From assembly GCA_024224995.1 (NCBI GenBank), contig JAAENB010000468.1, positions 1 to 19,924 on the forward strand: 19,924 nucleotides of DNA, given 5' to 3'. The translations under genes were made by a program, and so were the position numbers. The stretch is from a bacterium (GTDB taxonomy: Bacteria > Spirochaetota > UBA4802 > UBA5550). The notes under the pieces were generated by a model. The model saw only the letters and a program-made list of their open reading frames with translations. It had not been told where the DNA came from and ran no database searches. Shown in pieces: positions 8,719 to 16,641 of this stretch. How positions within the stretch are numbered: the stretch's first letter is position 1; the number at the start of each line of letters is the position of its first letter.

Positions 8719-9132
8719 ATGGCATATAGAAAAGAAAAATTAGAAGAACAAATACGAAGAATAATTTCTGAAATTCTTGTAAAGGAAGTTAATGATCCCC
8801 GGATAGGTTTTACAACAATAACCGGGGTAAACCTTAACAAAGATTTGTCCATTGCTCGTGTAGGTATCTCCGTAATAGGAGACCCAAAAGCCAGAAGAAA
8901 GGCATTAGACGGGTTACGATCGGCCAAAGGATTTATTCAAAAGAATGTAGGGAAAAACCTGAGAATCAAAAATATCCCCAGGATTGAATTTGAACTGGAC
9001 TCTTCCGTATCAGATGGAGTTCAGATGGTAAATCTTCTGGAAAACCTGGAAGGGGTTAAAGGGAAGAATGATACTGATGAGGAGGAGGAATTCAGGAGTC
9101 AGGAGCCGGATGATTCCGGTCAAACCCCTTGA
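8719..9132 (+). CDS. rbfA: 30S ribosome-binding factor RbfA
   Basis: The 137-residue protein opens with YRKEKLEEQIRRIISEILVK and continues with EVNDPRIGFTTITGVNLNKD, both diagnostic of RbfA's KH-like fold. It also has RIKNIPRIEFELDSSVSDGV near residues 91-110. RbfA binds the 5' helix of 16S rRNA during late 30S maturation and cold adaptation. The last 25 residues are a charged tail (DTDEEEEFRSQEP) of a kind common in this family. The start lies 1 nt after the infB stop and no good ribosome site is visible, so translation is probably coupled to infB. The position after infB and before truB is the usual one. Confidence 0.95.
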   Translation: MAYRKEKLEEQIRRIISEILVKEVNDPRIGFTTITGVNLNKDLSIARVGISVIGDPKARRKALDGLRSAKGFIQKNVGKNLRIKNIPRIEFELDSSVSDGVQMVNLLENLEGVKGKNDTDEEEEFRSQEPDDSGQTP

Positions 9133-9157
9133 TCCTGATTCTTAATTCGTAAATTCA

Positions 9158-10081
9158 ATGCAGGATTTACAAAACGCGGTAATTCTTATTGATAAACCCG
9201 TTGGAAGAACATCCTTTGAGACAGTTTCGCAGGTAAAACGCCTTTTAAAAGTAAAAAAAATAGGTCATTCAGGGACACTGGATAAATTCGCCTCAGGATT
9301 ACTGGTACTTTGTACCGGACGGGCAACCCGGCTCACCAATTATTTTCTTGAAAGTGATAAGGAATATTCCGGGATAGTACAATTAGGCATAGCAACCGAT
9401 ACCTGTGATATTTATGGTGACGTAATAACGAATAATCCTTTTGCCCATATAACGGAAGAAGAGATCAAGAATGCATTAAATTCCTTTAAGGGCGAAATAA
9501 TGCAAATGCCGCCTCTATATTCAGCCTTAAAGATTAATGGGCAAAGAGCTTCCGACCTGGTAAGGAATGGAAAAGAGGTAGAGATAAAAGAAAGGCAAAT
9601 AACAATATACAATATTGAAAGTCGGCATATTGACAGGGAAAACGGAAGAGTTTCAATTTATGTAAGCAGCTCAAAAGGAACCTATATACGTTCCATAGCA
9701 CGAGATATGGGAGAAATATTGGGAACCGGGGCTCACCTGGCGAGTTTAAGAAGATTGAAGTCCGGTCACTTTTCTATTGAAAATGCCGTAACAATAGAAG
9801 AATTACGGGAATTTATAGAAAAAGGAACACAGGAAAAAGATTTCATAGTTTCTCCTGTGAACGCTTTACAAAAGTTTAGTTGTATTACGGTAAATAATGC
9901 TGCCCGAAATAGAATAGTAAACGGAGCGTATTTTGACCGTGAAGATGCTTTAAACATCGACATTAATGAAATTAATGAAAAAAAATTGTTCATTATTGTG
10001 GATGAGGATAAAAATCTTATTGCAATAGCAGAGATAGACATTGAAAAATGGCATATTAAATACCGGAATGTATTTAATTAG
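9158..10081 (+). CDS. truB: tRNA pseudouridine-55 synthase TruB
   Basis: The 307-residue protein starts with NAVILIDKPVGRTSFETV and carries the TruB active-site loop GHSGTLDKFASGLLVL, with the catalytic Asp at residue 42. Most TruB proteins have Pro after that Asp; here it is Lys. PPLYSALKINGQRASDLVR and the GTYIRSIARDMGEILGTGA block are also typical. It converts U55 in the T-arm of tRNAs to pseudouridine. The C-terminal part (about 240-307) looks like a divergent PUA-type RNA-binding domain. No clear Shine-Dalgarno sequence precedes this ATG, but the conserved fold begins only six residues later, so the start is probably right. It is 25 nt after rbfA, within the same operon. Confidence 0.95.
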   Translation: MQDLQNAVILIDKPVGRTSFETVSQVKRLLKVKKIGHSGTLDKFASGLLVLCTGRATRLTNYFLESDKEYSGIVQLGIATDTCDIYGDVITNNPFAHITEEEIKNALNSFKGEIMQMPPLYSALKINGQRASDLVRNGKEVEIKERQITIYNIESRHIDRENGRVSIYVSSSKGTYIRSIARDMGEILGTGAHLASLRRLKSGHFSIENAVTIEELREFIEKGTQEKDFIVSPVNALQKFSCITVNNAARNRIVNGAYFDREDALNIDINEINEKKLFIIVDEDKNLIAIAEIDIEKWHIKYRNVFN

Positions 10082-10101
10082 TTGTTAGTAAAAACTGTAT
10101 T

Positions 10102-10128
10102 CGGCATTTCTCATAACGAGGGATGCCG
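10102..10128 (+). promoter_or_regulatory. Leader hairpin upstream of rpsO (candidate S15 regulatory site)
   Basis: Bases 10102-10112 and 10118-10128 form an 11-bp stem with two adjacent G.U pairs in the middle and an ATAAC loop. It lies 20 nt after the truB stop and ends 57 nt before rpsO. No U-run follows, so it is not an intrinsic terminator. S15 mRNA leaders in several bacteria carry G.U/G.C helices bound by S15, so this is a candidate autoregulatory element. Confidence 0.45.
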
Positions 10129-10184
10129 GTTCACTAAATAATTATTAAGCAAATTGACCAATTTAGGAGGATATATTACTAGTT

Positions 10185-10442
10185 ATGGTTGAAAAAAATA
10201 ACATTATGGGAAAATTCGGGAGACATGACAAGGACACAGGGTCTCCGGAGGTTCAGATTGCTCTTATTACTGAACGGATCAATCACTTAACAGAGCATTT
10301 TAAGGTTCATAAAAAAGATCATCATTCAAGAAGAGGACTCTTAAAGCTTGTTGGCCAGAGAAGAAGAATGCTCGATTATTTAAAAAGAAAAGATCTGAAG
10401 AAGTATAGAGAACTGATTAAAACATTAAACCTGAGAAGGTAA
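10185..10442 (+). CDS. rpsO: 30S ribosomal protein S15
   Basis: The 85-residue protein contains the S15 signature [20 protein letters not shown] and [20 protein letters not shown], and is close to the usual 88-89 residues. S15 is a primary 16S rRNA-binding protein that organises the central domain (platform) of the 30S subunit. A strong AGGAGG lies upstream but 14 nt from the ATG, unusually far. No alternative in-frame ATG, GTG or TTG lies closer to it. The gap may be shortened by RNA folding (AAATT/AATTT flank the region before the ribosome site). It is linked to pnp downstream, as in many bacteria. Expression is likely feedback-controlled through the leader. Confidence 0.97.
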   Translation: MVEKNNIMGKFGRHDKDTGSPEVQIALITERINHLTEHFKVHKKDHHSRRGLLKLVGQRRRMLDYLKRKDLKKYRELIKTLNLRR

Positions 10443-10445
10443 GGG

Positions 10446-10515
10446 ATTGGAAAACGAAAATCTGTAACCGGGCAAAACAGACTATAACCTGGTTACCTAT
10501 TTTCGCCTATCCAAT
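10446..10515 (+). promoter_or_regulatory. Long interrupted stem-loop between rpsO and pnp (candidate RNase III/PNPase regulatory site)
   Basis: Several helices are nested. ATTGGA 10446-10451 pairs with 10510-10515. CGAAAAT 10455-10461 pairs with 10499-10505. A symmetric CT/CT internal loop follows, then GTAACCGGG 10464-10472 pairs with 10488-10496 (one G.U), closed by a 15-nt loop. There is no T-run, so it is not a terminator. The equivalent stem in enterobacterial rpsO-pnp is cut by RNase III and lets PNPase repress its own synthesis. Confidence 0.6.
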
Positions 10516-10607
10516 AAATTCCCTGGTACGGTTTAAAATAAGAATGCCTGTCTTTGTAATGGTAAGACTACTGGATAGAGAAAGAGAAATAAATTGAGAG
10601 GATATTT

Positions 10608-12686
10608 ATGGCTGTAGATATAAGCGTTGAAATTGGAAAAGAAGAATTAAAATTTAATACAGGATACCTGGCAAAACAGGCTGATGGAGCGGTTCTTGTT
10701 ACTTATGGAGAGACTATTGTATTTGCTTCTGCGGTAGCGTCAAAAGAAGTTAAAGAAGGGCAGGATTTCTTTCCGCTCATGGTTGATTATCGGGAAAAAA
10801 CATATGCTGCCGGAAAAATTCCGGGAGGATTTATAAAAAGAGAATCACGCCCCAGCGACAGGGAAACCCTGGTATGCCGGCTTACGGACAGACCTCTGCG
10901 ACCGCTGTTTCCCAAAGGCTTCATTAATGATGTTCAGATTATTATATATGTCCTATCGGCGGACAGGGTAAATCAGCAGGACATACTTGCGATTAATGCC
11001 GCTTCAGCAGCATTGAGTATTTCAGGTATGCCTTTTCATGGTCCTGTAGGAGCTGTCCGGGTAGGAAGAATTGATGGGAACTGGATTGTAAACCCCTCTT
11101 TTGAGGAATCAGACGAAAGTGATATAGACATTGTAGTGGCGGGAACCAGGAACGCGGTAACCATGATCGAAGGTTCGGCTAAAAATGTTTCGGAAGAAGC
11201 GATGCTGGAAGCGGTGGAATTCGCGCACGAAAACATCAAAAAGATTTGTGACGCCCTGGATGAGTTAAAAGCTGCTGTAGCAAAACCTGAAATGGAATAT
11301 ACTACTTTTTTACAGGACGAAACGTTAAAATCCGAACTCAAAGACAAATATTATTCCGAAATAAAAAATTTAACAAGCATTAAAGAGAAAAAAGAACGGG
11401 AAGAAGCTTTCACATCAATTGTTGAAAAAGCAAAAAAAGAAATGGCAGAAAAATATCCCGATTACTTAGGCCAGATGTGGCCAATACTGGATGGTTTCGA
11501 CGGCGAATGCGTAAGAGAAGAAATACTTGAGAATGGAAAACGAGCAGATGGAAGAGGACTAAAAGATATTCGTGCTATTGACAGCATCGTTGGCCTCCTG
11601 CCGCGAGCTCATGGATCTGCGGTTTTTACCAGGGGCCAAACCCAGAGCCTGGGAATAACGACTCTTGGAAACGTAAGCGATGCTCAGCGATTGGATAACA
11701 TTGAAGGGGAAAAAGAAAAAAGATTTATGCTTCACTATCAATTTCCACCCTTCTCTGTTGGAGAGACCGGCAGAACCGGCGGAGTTGGCAGAAGAGAGAT
11801 TGGTCATGGAATGCTGGCAGAGCGGGCTCTTGAATATGTAATACCTGACGCGGAGAAATTTCCCTATACCATCAGGCAGGTCTCGGAAACACTGGAATCG
11901 AACGGGTCCTCTTCAATGGCCACGGTTTGTTCCGGGTCTCTTGCCATGTTTAACGCGGGTGTTCCTCTGAAGGCTGCTGTTGCCGGTATCGCAATGGGAC
12001 TGGTAATGGAAGAAGACCGCTTTGCTGTTCTCAGTGATATTCTTGGTCTTGAAGATCACCTTGGAGATATGGACTTTAAAGTTGCCGGAACTGAAACAGG
12101 AATTACGGCATTTCAGCTCGATATCAAGATAGAAGGGATCACAACTGAGATCATGAAAAATGCTCTTGCCCAGGCCAAAGAGGGAAGACTTCATATTCTC
12201 GGAAAAATGAAAGAGGTCTTAGCGAAACCGGAAGATAATCTTTCCGATTATGCTCCAAAAATGAAGATGATAATGATCAATCCTGAAAAAATTGGCGAGG
12301 TTATTGGGCCTGGCGGAAAGATCATTCGAAAAATAATAGAAGAAAGCGGTGCCAGCGTAAACGTGGAAAATGACGGTTCAGTAGTATTATCGTCAATGGA
12401 CTATTCCTCAATTGAAGCGGCAGAGCGGTATATCCTGGGAATTGTGGAAGAGATCGAAGTTGGAAGGATTTATGACGCTACGGTCAAAAAAATCGTCGAT
12501 TTTGGGGCATTCTGTGAAGTGGCTCCGGGAAAAGAAGGCCTGTGCCACATCTCAAATCTCGATTTTGGACATGTACGAAATGTTACTGACATATTAAATG
12601 TTGGAGACAAACTAAAAGTAAAAGTCATAAAAATCGACAAACAGGGCCGCATAGATCTTAGTAGAAAAGAAGCTCTTAAAAAATAA
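10608..12686 (+). CDS. pnp: Polyribonucleotide nucleotidyltransferase (PNPase)
   Basis: The 692-residue protein has the complete PNPase layout. RNase PH domain 1 (about 1-220) carries ASKEVKEGQDFFPLMVDYRE. After a helical linker, RNase PH domain 2 (about 300-540) carries the catalytic region DHLGDMDFKVAGTETGI. A KH domain with GEVIGPGGKIIRKI and an S1 domain ending in GRIDLSRKEALKK complete it. It degrades RNA 3' to 5' by phosphorolysis, as a trimer and often as part of a degradosome. GAGAGG lies 6 nt before the start. The 165-nt gap after rpsO holds a long stem that could be the site of autoregulation. Length and motifs are normal. Confidence 0.98.
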   Translation: MAVDISVEIGKEELKFNTGYLAKQADGAVLVTYGETIVFASAVASKEVKEGQDFFPLMVDYREKTYAAGKIPGGFIKRESRPSDRETLVCRLTDRPLRPLFPKGFINDVQIIIYVLSADRVNQQDILAINAASAALSISGMPFHGPVGAVRVGRIDGNWIVNPSFEESDESDIDIVVAGTRNAVTMIEGSAKNVSEEAMLEAVEFAHENIKKICDALDELKAAVAKPEMEYTTFLQDETLKSELKDKYYSEIKNLTSIKEKKEREEAFTSIVEKAKKEMAEKYPDYLGQMWPILDGFDGECVREEILENGKRADGRGLKDIRAIDSIVGLLPRAHGSAVFTRGQTQSLGITTLGNVSDAQRLDNIEGEKEKRFMLHYQFPPFSVGETGRTGGVGRREIGHGMLAERALEYVIPDAEKFPYTIRQVSETLESNGSSSMATVCSGSLAMFNAGVPLKAAVAGIAMGLVMEEDRFAVLSDILGLEDHLGDMDFKVAGTETGITAFQLDIKIEGITTEIMKNALAQAKEGRLHILGKMKEVLAKPEDNLSDYAPKMKMIMINPEKIGEVIGPGGKIIRKIIEESGASVNVENDGSVVLSSMDYSSIEAAERYILGIVEEIEVGRIYDATVKKIVDFGAFCEVAPGKEGLCHISNLDFGHVRNVTDILNVGDKLKVKVIKIDKQGRIDLSRKEALKK

Positions 12687-12731
12687 TAGAGCAGCTGTTA
12701 TAACCCAAAACTCATGTAATGGAAGTGAAAA

Positions 12732-12755
12732 ATAGGGGTGCCCTGGCACCCCTAT
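12732..12755 (+). terminator. Hairpin between pnp and the M16 peptidase gene
   Basis: AGGGGTGCC (12734-12742) is the exact reverse complement of GGCACCCCT (12745-12753), and flanking AT/AT adds two pairs. The tail is ATATTTAATA rather than a clean T-run. It may be a weak terminator or a 3'-protecting structure for pnp. Because it ends only 10 nt before the next start codon it may also affect initiation there. Confidence 0.5.
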
Positions 12756-12765
12756 ATATTTAATA

Positions 12766-14031
12766 ATGATAACAAAATATAAGCAGGACAATGGACTAAC
12801 AGTACTACTGGAGCCGGTAGATGAAGCGGTATCCATTTCGGTAGGACTGTGGCTTAAAACCGGGTCAAGAAATGAGAAAATTTTCCAGTATGGTTATGCT
12901 CACTTTGTAGAGCACATGCTTTTTAAGGGTACTAAAAATTATTCGGCACATGACATAGCAAAGATGGTAGACAGGGTTGGCGGTCAGCACAATGCTGCCA
13001 CGAACAGGGAATATACCTGCTATTATATAAATGTTGTGTCCGATCATCTTGAACTGGCAATAAAGATCATTTCCGATATGTATTATAATTCATTATTAAG
13101 CTCTGAGGAAATAAAAAAGGAAAAAAACGTAATTATCGAAGAAATTCGAATGTACGAAGATACACCGGATGAATTTATCCATGATCTTTTTATAGAAAAC
13201 ATGTTTTCCGGTCATCCTTTGAGCCACTCCATTCTCGGCTCTATCGATGGAATAGATCAAACATCCAGGGAACAGCTGGCCGGATTTTATGAGAGTCATT
13301 ACCGGGACGACAATGCAATATTTGTCATTGCCGGCAAAATGGATGTCAACAAAGCTCAAGACCTTATTTCCGCCCATTTTGACCGGGAACCCAACTCTAC
13401 GAGCCTGATAAAAGCTCCTCCGGCAGCTCCGCCGGAAAGATTATACTATACTCATGTAGAACGGGACCTGGAACAAGTCCATTTTTGCCTGGGAACAGAA
13501 GGTATTAACAGGTATGATGATGACAGGTGGGCTCTTTACTGCTTAAGCACCATTCTTGGCGGCAGTATGTCTTCCAGGTTATTTCAGAATATCAGGGAAA
13601 AAGAAGGAATAAGTTATTCCATTTACTCTTTTCACTCATCTTATACGGATGCCGGGCTTTTTGGTATATATTGCGCCACTTCACCGGACAATTATAGCAA
13701 AGCGCTTGAATTAATCGTAAAAGAATGCCGGGAAATGTTGGAAAAAGGCATACAGGAAGATGAACTCCGGGACGCGAAAACCTTTATGAAAGGAAACCTG
13801 GCGCTTAGTTATGAAAGTATTGAAGTACGAATGGGTCAGCTGGCCAAAAACGAACTTGCCTTTGAAAAATACTATAGCTTTGATGATATTATAAAAAAAA
13901 TAAATGAAGTGACTCTTGATGATTTTGGGAACATTGCTAAAAGACTTTTCAAAAATAAAAAATTATCACTAATTTCCGTAGGGAAAAAGCCGGACGACCG
14001 TAATAATGACTCGGACTTAATAATATCCTGA
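12766..14031 (+). CDS. M16-family zinc metallopeptidase (processing-peptidase-like)
   Basis: The 421-residue protein starts with a KQDNGLTVLLEPV beta-strand and has the inverted zinc motif HFVEH (46-50). The third ligand Glu is near residue 126 (IEEIRMYEDTPDEF). The C-terminal half carries the R/Y substrate-binding region LGGSMSSRLFQNIREKEGIS. This is a full single-unit M16B protein, like Bacillus MlpA and mitochondrial processing peptidase beta. Such proteins degrade or trim peptides; the substrate is unknown. An M16 gene directly after pnp is a frequent arrangement in bacteria. There is no Shine-Dalgarno sequence in the 10 nt between an upstream hairpin and the ATG; the only G-rich stretch is inside that hairpin. 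Confidence 0.93.
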   Translation: MITKYKQDNGLTVLLEPVDEAVSISVGLWLKTGSRNEKIFQYGYAHFVEHMLFKGTKNYSAHDIAKMVDRVGGQHNAATNREYTCYYINVVSDHLELAIKIISDMYYNSLLSSEEIKKEKNVIIEEIRMYEDTPDEFIHDLFIENMFSGHPLSHSILGSIDGIDQTSREQLAGFYESHYRDDNAIFVIAGKMDVNKAQDLISAHFDREPNSTSLIKAPPAAPPERLYYTHVERDLEQVHFCLGTEGINRYDDDRWALYCLSTILGGSMSSRLFQNIREKEGISYSIYSFHSSYTDAGLFGIYCATSPDNYSKALELIVKECREMLEKGIQEDELRDAKTFMKGNLALSYESIEVRMGQLAKNELAFEKYYSFDDIIKKINEVTLDDFGNIAKRLFKNKKLSLISVGKKPDDRNNDSDLIIS

Positions 14032-14071
14032 AGTAAATACCGGAAAAATCCCAACTAACTCTAATTATTTA

Positions 14072-14099
14072 TTGACGAATCGTTCCTGATCAATAAGAT
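14072..14099 (+). promoter_or_regulatory. Candidate promoter of the bactofilin gene
   Basis: TTGACG (14072-14077) and TAAGAT (14094-14099) have a 16-bp spacer. The -35 box is good and the -10 box matches 4 of 6. It lies about 75 bp before the bactofilin start, in the 143-bp gap after the M16 gene. Confidence 0.4.
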
Positions 14100-14174
14100 T
14101 GAAAAAAATTGTGAAGGGGCGTGAACATAAACCGGCATCTTTTGCAGGAAATATATATTATATGGGGTGATTAA

Positions 14175-14567
14175 ATGGCTGCAAAAAGCGATACCATGAA
14201 CAGTACAATAGGAAACGGATCGATTTTTGAGGGCAAGTTTTATATTAGCGGATCGCTTAAAATTGACGGAAAATTTGAAGGCGAGATAAAAACAGATGAA
14301 GAACTTGTTGTTGGAGAAACCGGTAAAGTAAAAACCGATATTGTTGCGAAATCAGTAGTTGTTGCAGGAACTGTTATAGGAAACATCAAGGCTCTGGAAG
14401 AAGTTCGGCTCCTTGAAAGCTGCAAGATCCTTGGCGATATTACAGCTCCGGCTATATCGATACAAAGAGGCGTTGTTGTTCAGGGAAATGTAATAATTAC
14501 CGGCGGGCATAAAAAAGATATTAAAAAAGTTATTGAGGATTCATATTCTACCGAATCAGCAAAATAG
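14175..14567 (+). CDS. Bactofilin (polymer-forming cytoskeletal protein)
   Basis: The 130-residue protein has a short polar N-terminus, then a beta-helical core of repeating short strands with spaced Gly and hydrophobic residues: ISGSLKIDGKFEGEIKTDEE, VVGETGKVKTDIVAKSVVV and GTVIGNIKALEEVRLLES. This is the bactofilin (DUF583) fold. Bactofilins polymerise without nucleotide, attach to the inner membrane and recruit cell-wall enzymes, influencing cell shape, stalks or helical pitch. The core spans about residues 18-115 and the short tail is charged. GGGGTGA precedes the ATG. The next gene is a membrane-anchored M23 peptidase, a recurrent partner of bactofilins. No specific symbol is assigned. 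Confidence 0.92.
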   Translation: MAAKSDTMNSTIGNGSIFEGKFYISGSLKIDGKFEGEIKTDEELVVGETGKVKTDIVAKSVVVAGTVIGNIKALEEVRLLESCKILGDITAPAISIQRGVVVQGNVIITGGHKKDIKKVIEDSYSTESAK

Positions 14568-14707
14568 CGGTTAATCCGTACACATATACCGGGGAAATTT
14601 TACTGTTTCGGCAATCCATCTCCGGCATGGGTGCGGAATAATGATAAAATTAAATAAATAATTCTTTTTAGCCGATTATTTAAACATATAAACATTTAAG
14701 GAATACG

Positions 14708-14763
14708 AAGGTATCCCATTATACATTTTCTAAGGAGATAGATACCCTTACAATAAAGGGATC
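14708..14763 (+). promoter_or_regulatory. Two mutually exclusive stems in the M23-peptidase leader
   Basis: Segment 14741-14749 (GATACCCTT) can pair upstream with AAGGTATC (14708-14715, one bulged C) or downstream with AAGGGATC (14756-14763, one bulged A). Each stem has 8 pairs. AAGGAG (14732-14737) lies in the loop of the first stem but has no nearby start codon. No T-run follows. It could be a leader switch or chance; the rest of the 209-nt gap shows nothing recognisable. Confidence 0.3.
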
Positions 14764-14776
14764 TGTATAAAAACTA

Positions 14777-15790
14777 ATGAAAATTTTTCCGAAAAAGAGC
14801 TATAAACTCGGCAGATTGGCAATTATTTTATCTCCGGAGGGATTTAGAAGAGTGCTGCATCACAACATTCGATCCTCCTTTATATCGACTTTTCGATTCA
14901 CCAAAACCAGGTCAGGAATGATTTCCCTATCGATTATTCTGCTTATTGCTCTTCTTTTATTTGCTTTTTATCCTCAAAATTCCGAAAATCCCATAGTTGA
15001 AGACGAAGAAAAAAAGAACGAACTCTTATTATCATCACAAACAGACTACTCTGCTCCGAAAAAAAACATACCCCTTGCTATTCGTACTCATGTTATTCAA
15101 AAAGGTGAAACATTGAGCGAGATTGCAAAAAAATATGCCGTTTCCATGGATACCATATGCGGCAGTAATAATCTTACATCGTATGATCTCATCAGGGAAG
15201 GAGCCCGCATGGAAATCCCCAATATGGATGGGATTCTTTATACAATGAAAAAAGGGAATAATCTTGCTTCAATTGCTAAAAAATACCGCATCCCTATAAA
15301 GAAAATACTATCAAAAAATACTATCAAAAATGCCGATTTTCTTCCTGTCGGCAAAAAGATCTTCATTCCCGATGCCCGGCCGCAAAACATCTTTCCCGGT
15401 TATTTATGGCCCGTAAGAAGTAAGGTCATTACCTGCGGATACGGCTGGCGCAGAAATCCTTTTAATAGAGGTTCTAAAGAATTCCACCAGGGAATGGATA
15501 TCCGCGCCCGTTATGAAAGAGTTCGGTCAACAAAATATGGTAAGATTACTTTTACCGGCTGGCTTGGGGGATACGGGAAAACTATTGTAATAGCACATCC
15601 CGGCGGCTGCAAGACCTTGTATGCTCACCTTTCACGCATATTTGTAAAAAGAGGCCAGTATGTAAAGCAGGGACAATATATTGGGAAAAGCGGTAATACC
15701 GGGCGTTCAACCGGCGCCCATCTTCATTTCGAAATCCTTAAGAACGGCAGGCACCGTAATCCATACAAATACTTAAAGAGCAAAAGATAA
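14777..15790 (+). CDS. Membrane-anchored LysM/M23 peptidoglycan endopeptidase
   Basis: The protein has 337 residues. A basic N-terminal segment of about 45 residues is followed by one transmembrane helix (about 49-67, MISLSIILLIALLLFAFY). Two LysM domains follow: HVIQKGETLSEIAKKYAVSM near 110-152 and YTMKKGNNLASIAKKYRIPI near 155-199. The M23 domain has ligands H237 and D241 in HQGMDI, H284 in YAHLSR, and H315 and H317 in GAHLHFEIL, so all metal and catalytic positions look intact. It should cleave peptidoglycan cross-bridges in the periplasm. An in-frame stop just upstream limits the start to this ATG or later; no close ribosome site is seen. Its position behind a bactofilin suggests local wall remodelling guided by that filament. 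Confidence 0.93.
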   Translation: MKIFPKKSYKLGRLAIILSPEGFRRVLHHNIRSSFISTFRFTKTRSGMISLSIILLIALLLFAFYPQNSENPIVEDEEKKNELLLSSQTDYSAPKKNIPLAIRTHVIQKGETLSEIAKKYAVSMDTICGSNNLTSYDLIREGARMEIPNMDGILYTMKKGNNLASIAKKYRIPIKKILSKNTIKNADFLPVGKKIFIPDARPQNIFPGYLWPVRSKVITCGYGWRRNPFNRGSKEFHQGMDIRARYERVRSTKYGKITFTGWLGGYGKTIVIAHPGGCKTLYAHLSRIFVKRGQYVKQGQYIGKSGNTGRSTGAHLHFEILKNGRHRNPYKYLKSKR

Positions 15791-15792
15791 GC

Positions 15793-15821
15793 AGTAAGAA
15801 GTAAAGATTCTACTTCTTACT
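15793..15821. repeat. Inverted repeat between the convergent M23 and DUF3047 genes
   Basis: AGTAAGAAGTA (15793-15803) is the exact reverse complement of TACTTCTTACT (15811-15821), with a 7-nt loop. It starts 3 nt after the M23 stop, and its right arm encodes the last codons and stop of the minus-strand gene. No T-run follows on the plus side, so it is at best a factor-assisted or 3'-stabilising hairpin for both genes. Confidence 0.5.
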
Positions 15822-16598
15822 AACAACTATATCATCATAATCAGCACGAGCAGTTCCACGCACATTATTTGAATCAGTAAGAATTCCTATCATTATTGGG
15901 CTGTATTTTGGATTAGAGCCAAAGCATTTCCTATAATCATTTAAGACATTCCTCTTCACCGTTAACCATTTCCCTTTTTTACTCTCTCCCGATTCCAATA
16001 CAATATACGTAACATGAAACAGGGATAAACCAAAGCGTTTAAAATTCCGGTGAATGATCCGGTGCCCTTTTGGTACAGATGAACTCCATACGTATTTTAT
16101 TACATTAACCGGCTGATATTTCCATGACACAAAGGGAATATTTACTTTTTGCGTGAGCACATATATCCCGGCCGCGCTGTCGGTTTTTGACCGCTTTAGC
16201 TCGGAAGCACCTTTGGGGGTTTCATGAAGTCTCCATCGCCAGGATATATAAGGATGTTTACGTATATCCCAGCTAACCTTGTTCCTTTTAAAAAAGCTAT
16301 ATTCATTTACCTGCTTCCCAATCTGGATTGAAAGCCCGGAATTGCCTTTTGTTGTTCCATGGAGATATTTGTTGCCATTTTCCGACTTTATATGATATAT
16401 TTTAGAGGTGTTATGGGGCTCATTTTTCCTTGTTCGCCAGGTTTTTAAAAATTTTCTGGGAAGTCTGTTCCCCTGAGAATACTTTTCAAAGTTCTCAAGT
16501 AATATTGACTCATTTTCACTTGTGGCGGTATTAATTATTACACAAAAAACAAGAAATACGGTTATTGCTGAAATAGAGATTAATTTACTTTTGTTCAT
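15810..16598 (-). CDS. Secreted DUF3047-family protein
   Basis: The 262-residue protein begins with a signal peptide (MNKSKLISISAITVFLVFCV, cleavage probably near residue 28). The body matches DUF3047: HPYISWRWRLHETPKGASEL, an acidic/AAGIYVL segment near 130 (SDSAAGIYV-like), INVIKYVWSS-like text, GKWLTVKRNVLNDYRKCFG and a C-terminal ILTDSNNVRGTARADYDDI. The fold is thought to be a beta-sandwich like carbohydrate-binding or jelly-roll proteins; the function of the family is not established. It is presumably periplasmic. GGGAT lies before the ATG. It is convergent with the M23 gene and divergent from the acyltransferase gene. Confidence 0.85.
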   Translation of the reverse strand: MNKSKLISISAITVFLVFCVIINTATSENESILLENFEKYSQGNRLPRKFLKTWRTRKNEPHNTSKIYHIKSENGNKYLHGTTKGNSGLSIQIGKQVNEYSFFKRNKVSWDIRKHPYISWRWRLHETPKGASELKRSKTDSAAGIYVLTQKVNIPFVSWKYQPVNVIKYVWSSSVPKGHRIIHRNFKRFGLSLFHVTYIVLESGESKKGKWLTVKRNVLNDYRKCFGSNPKYSPIMIGILTDSNNVRGTARADYDDIVVSKK

Positions 16599-16641
16599 AT
16601 ACGAATCCCTTTTTTAGTAAATTTATTCGATTATTCTATAT

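Noticed and set aside
15793..15821. Intrinsic terminator between the M23 and DUF3047 genes
   Set aside because: The stem is perfect but low in GC and lacks a T-run in the plus direction, so it was recorded as an inverted repeat and not called a terminator.
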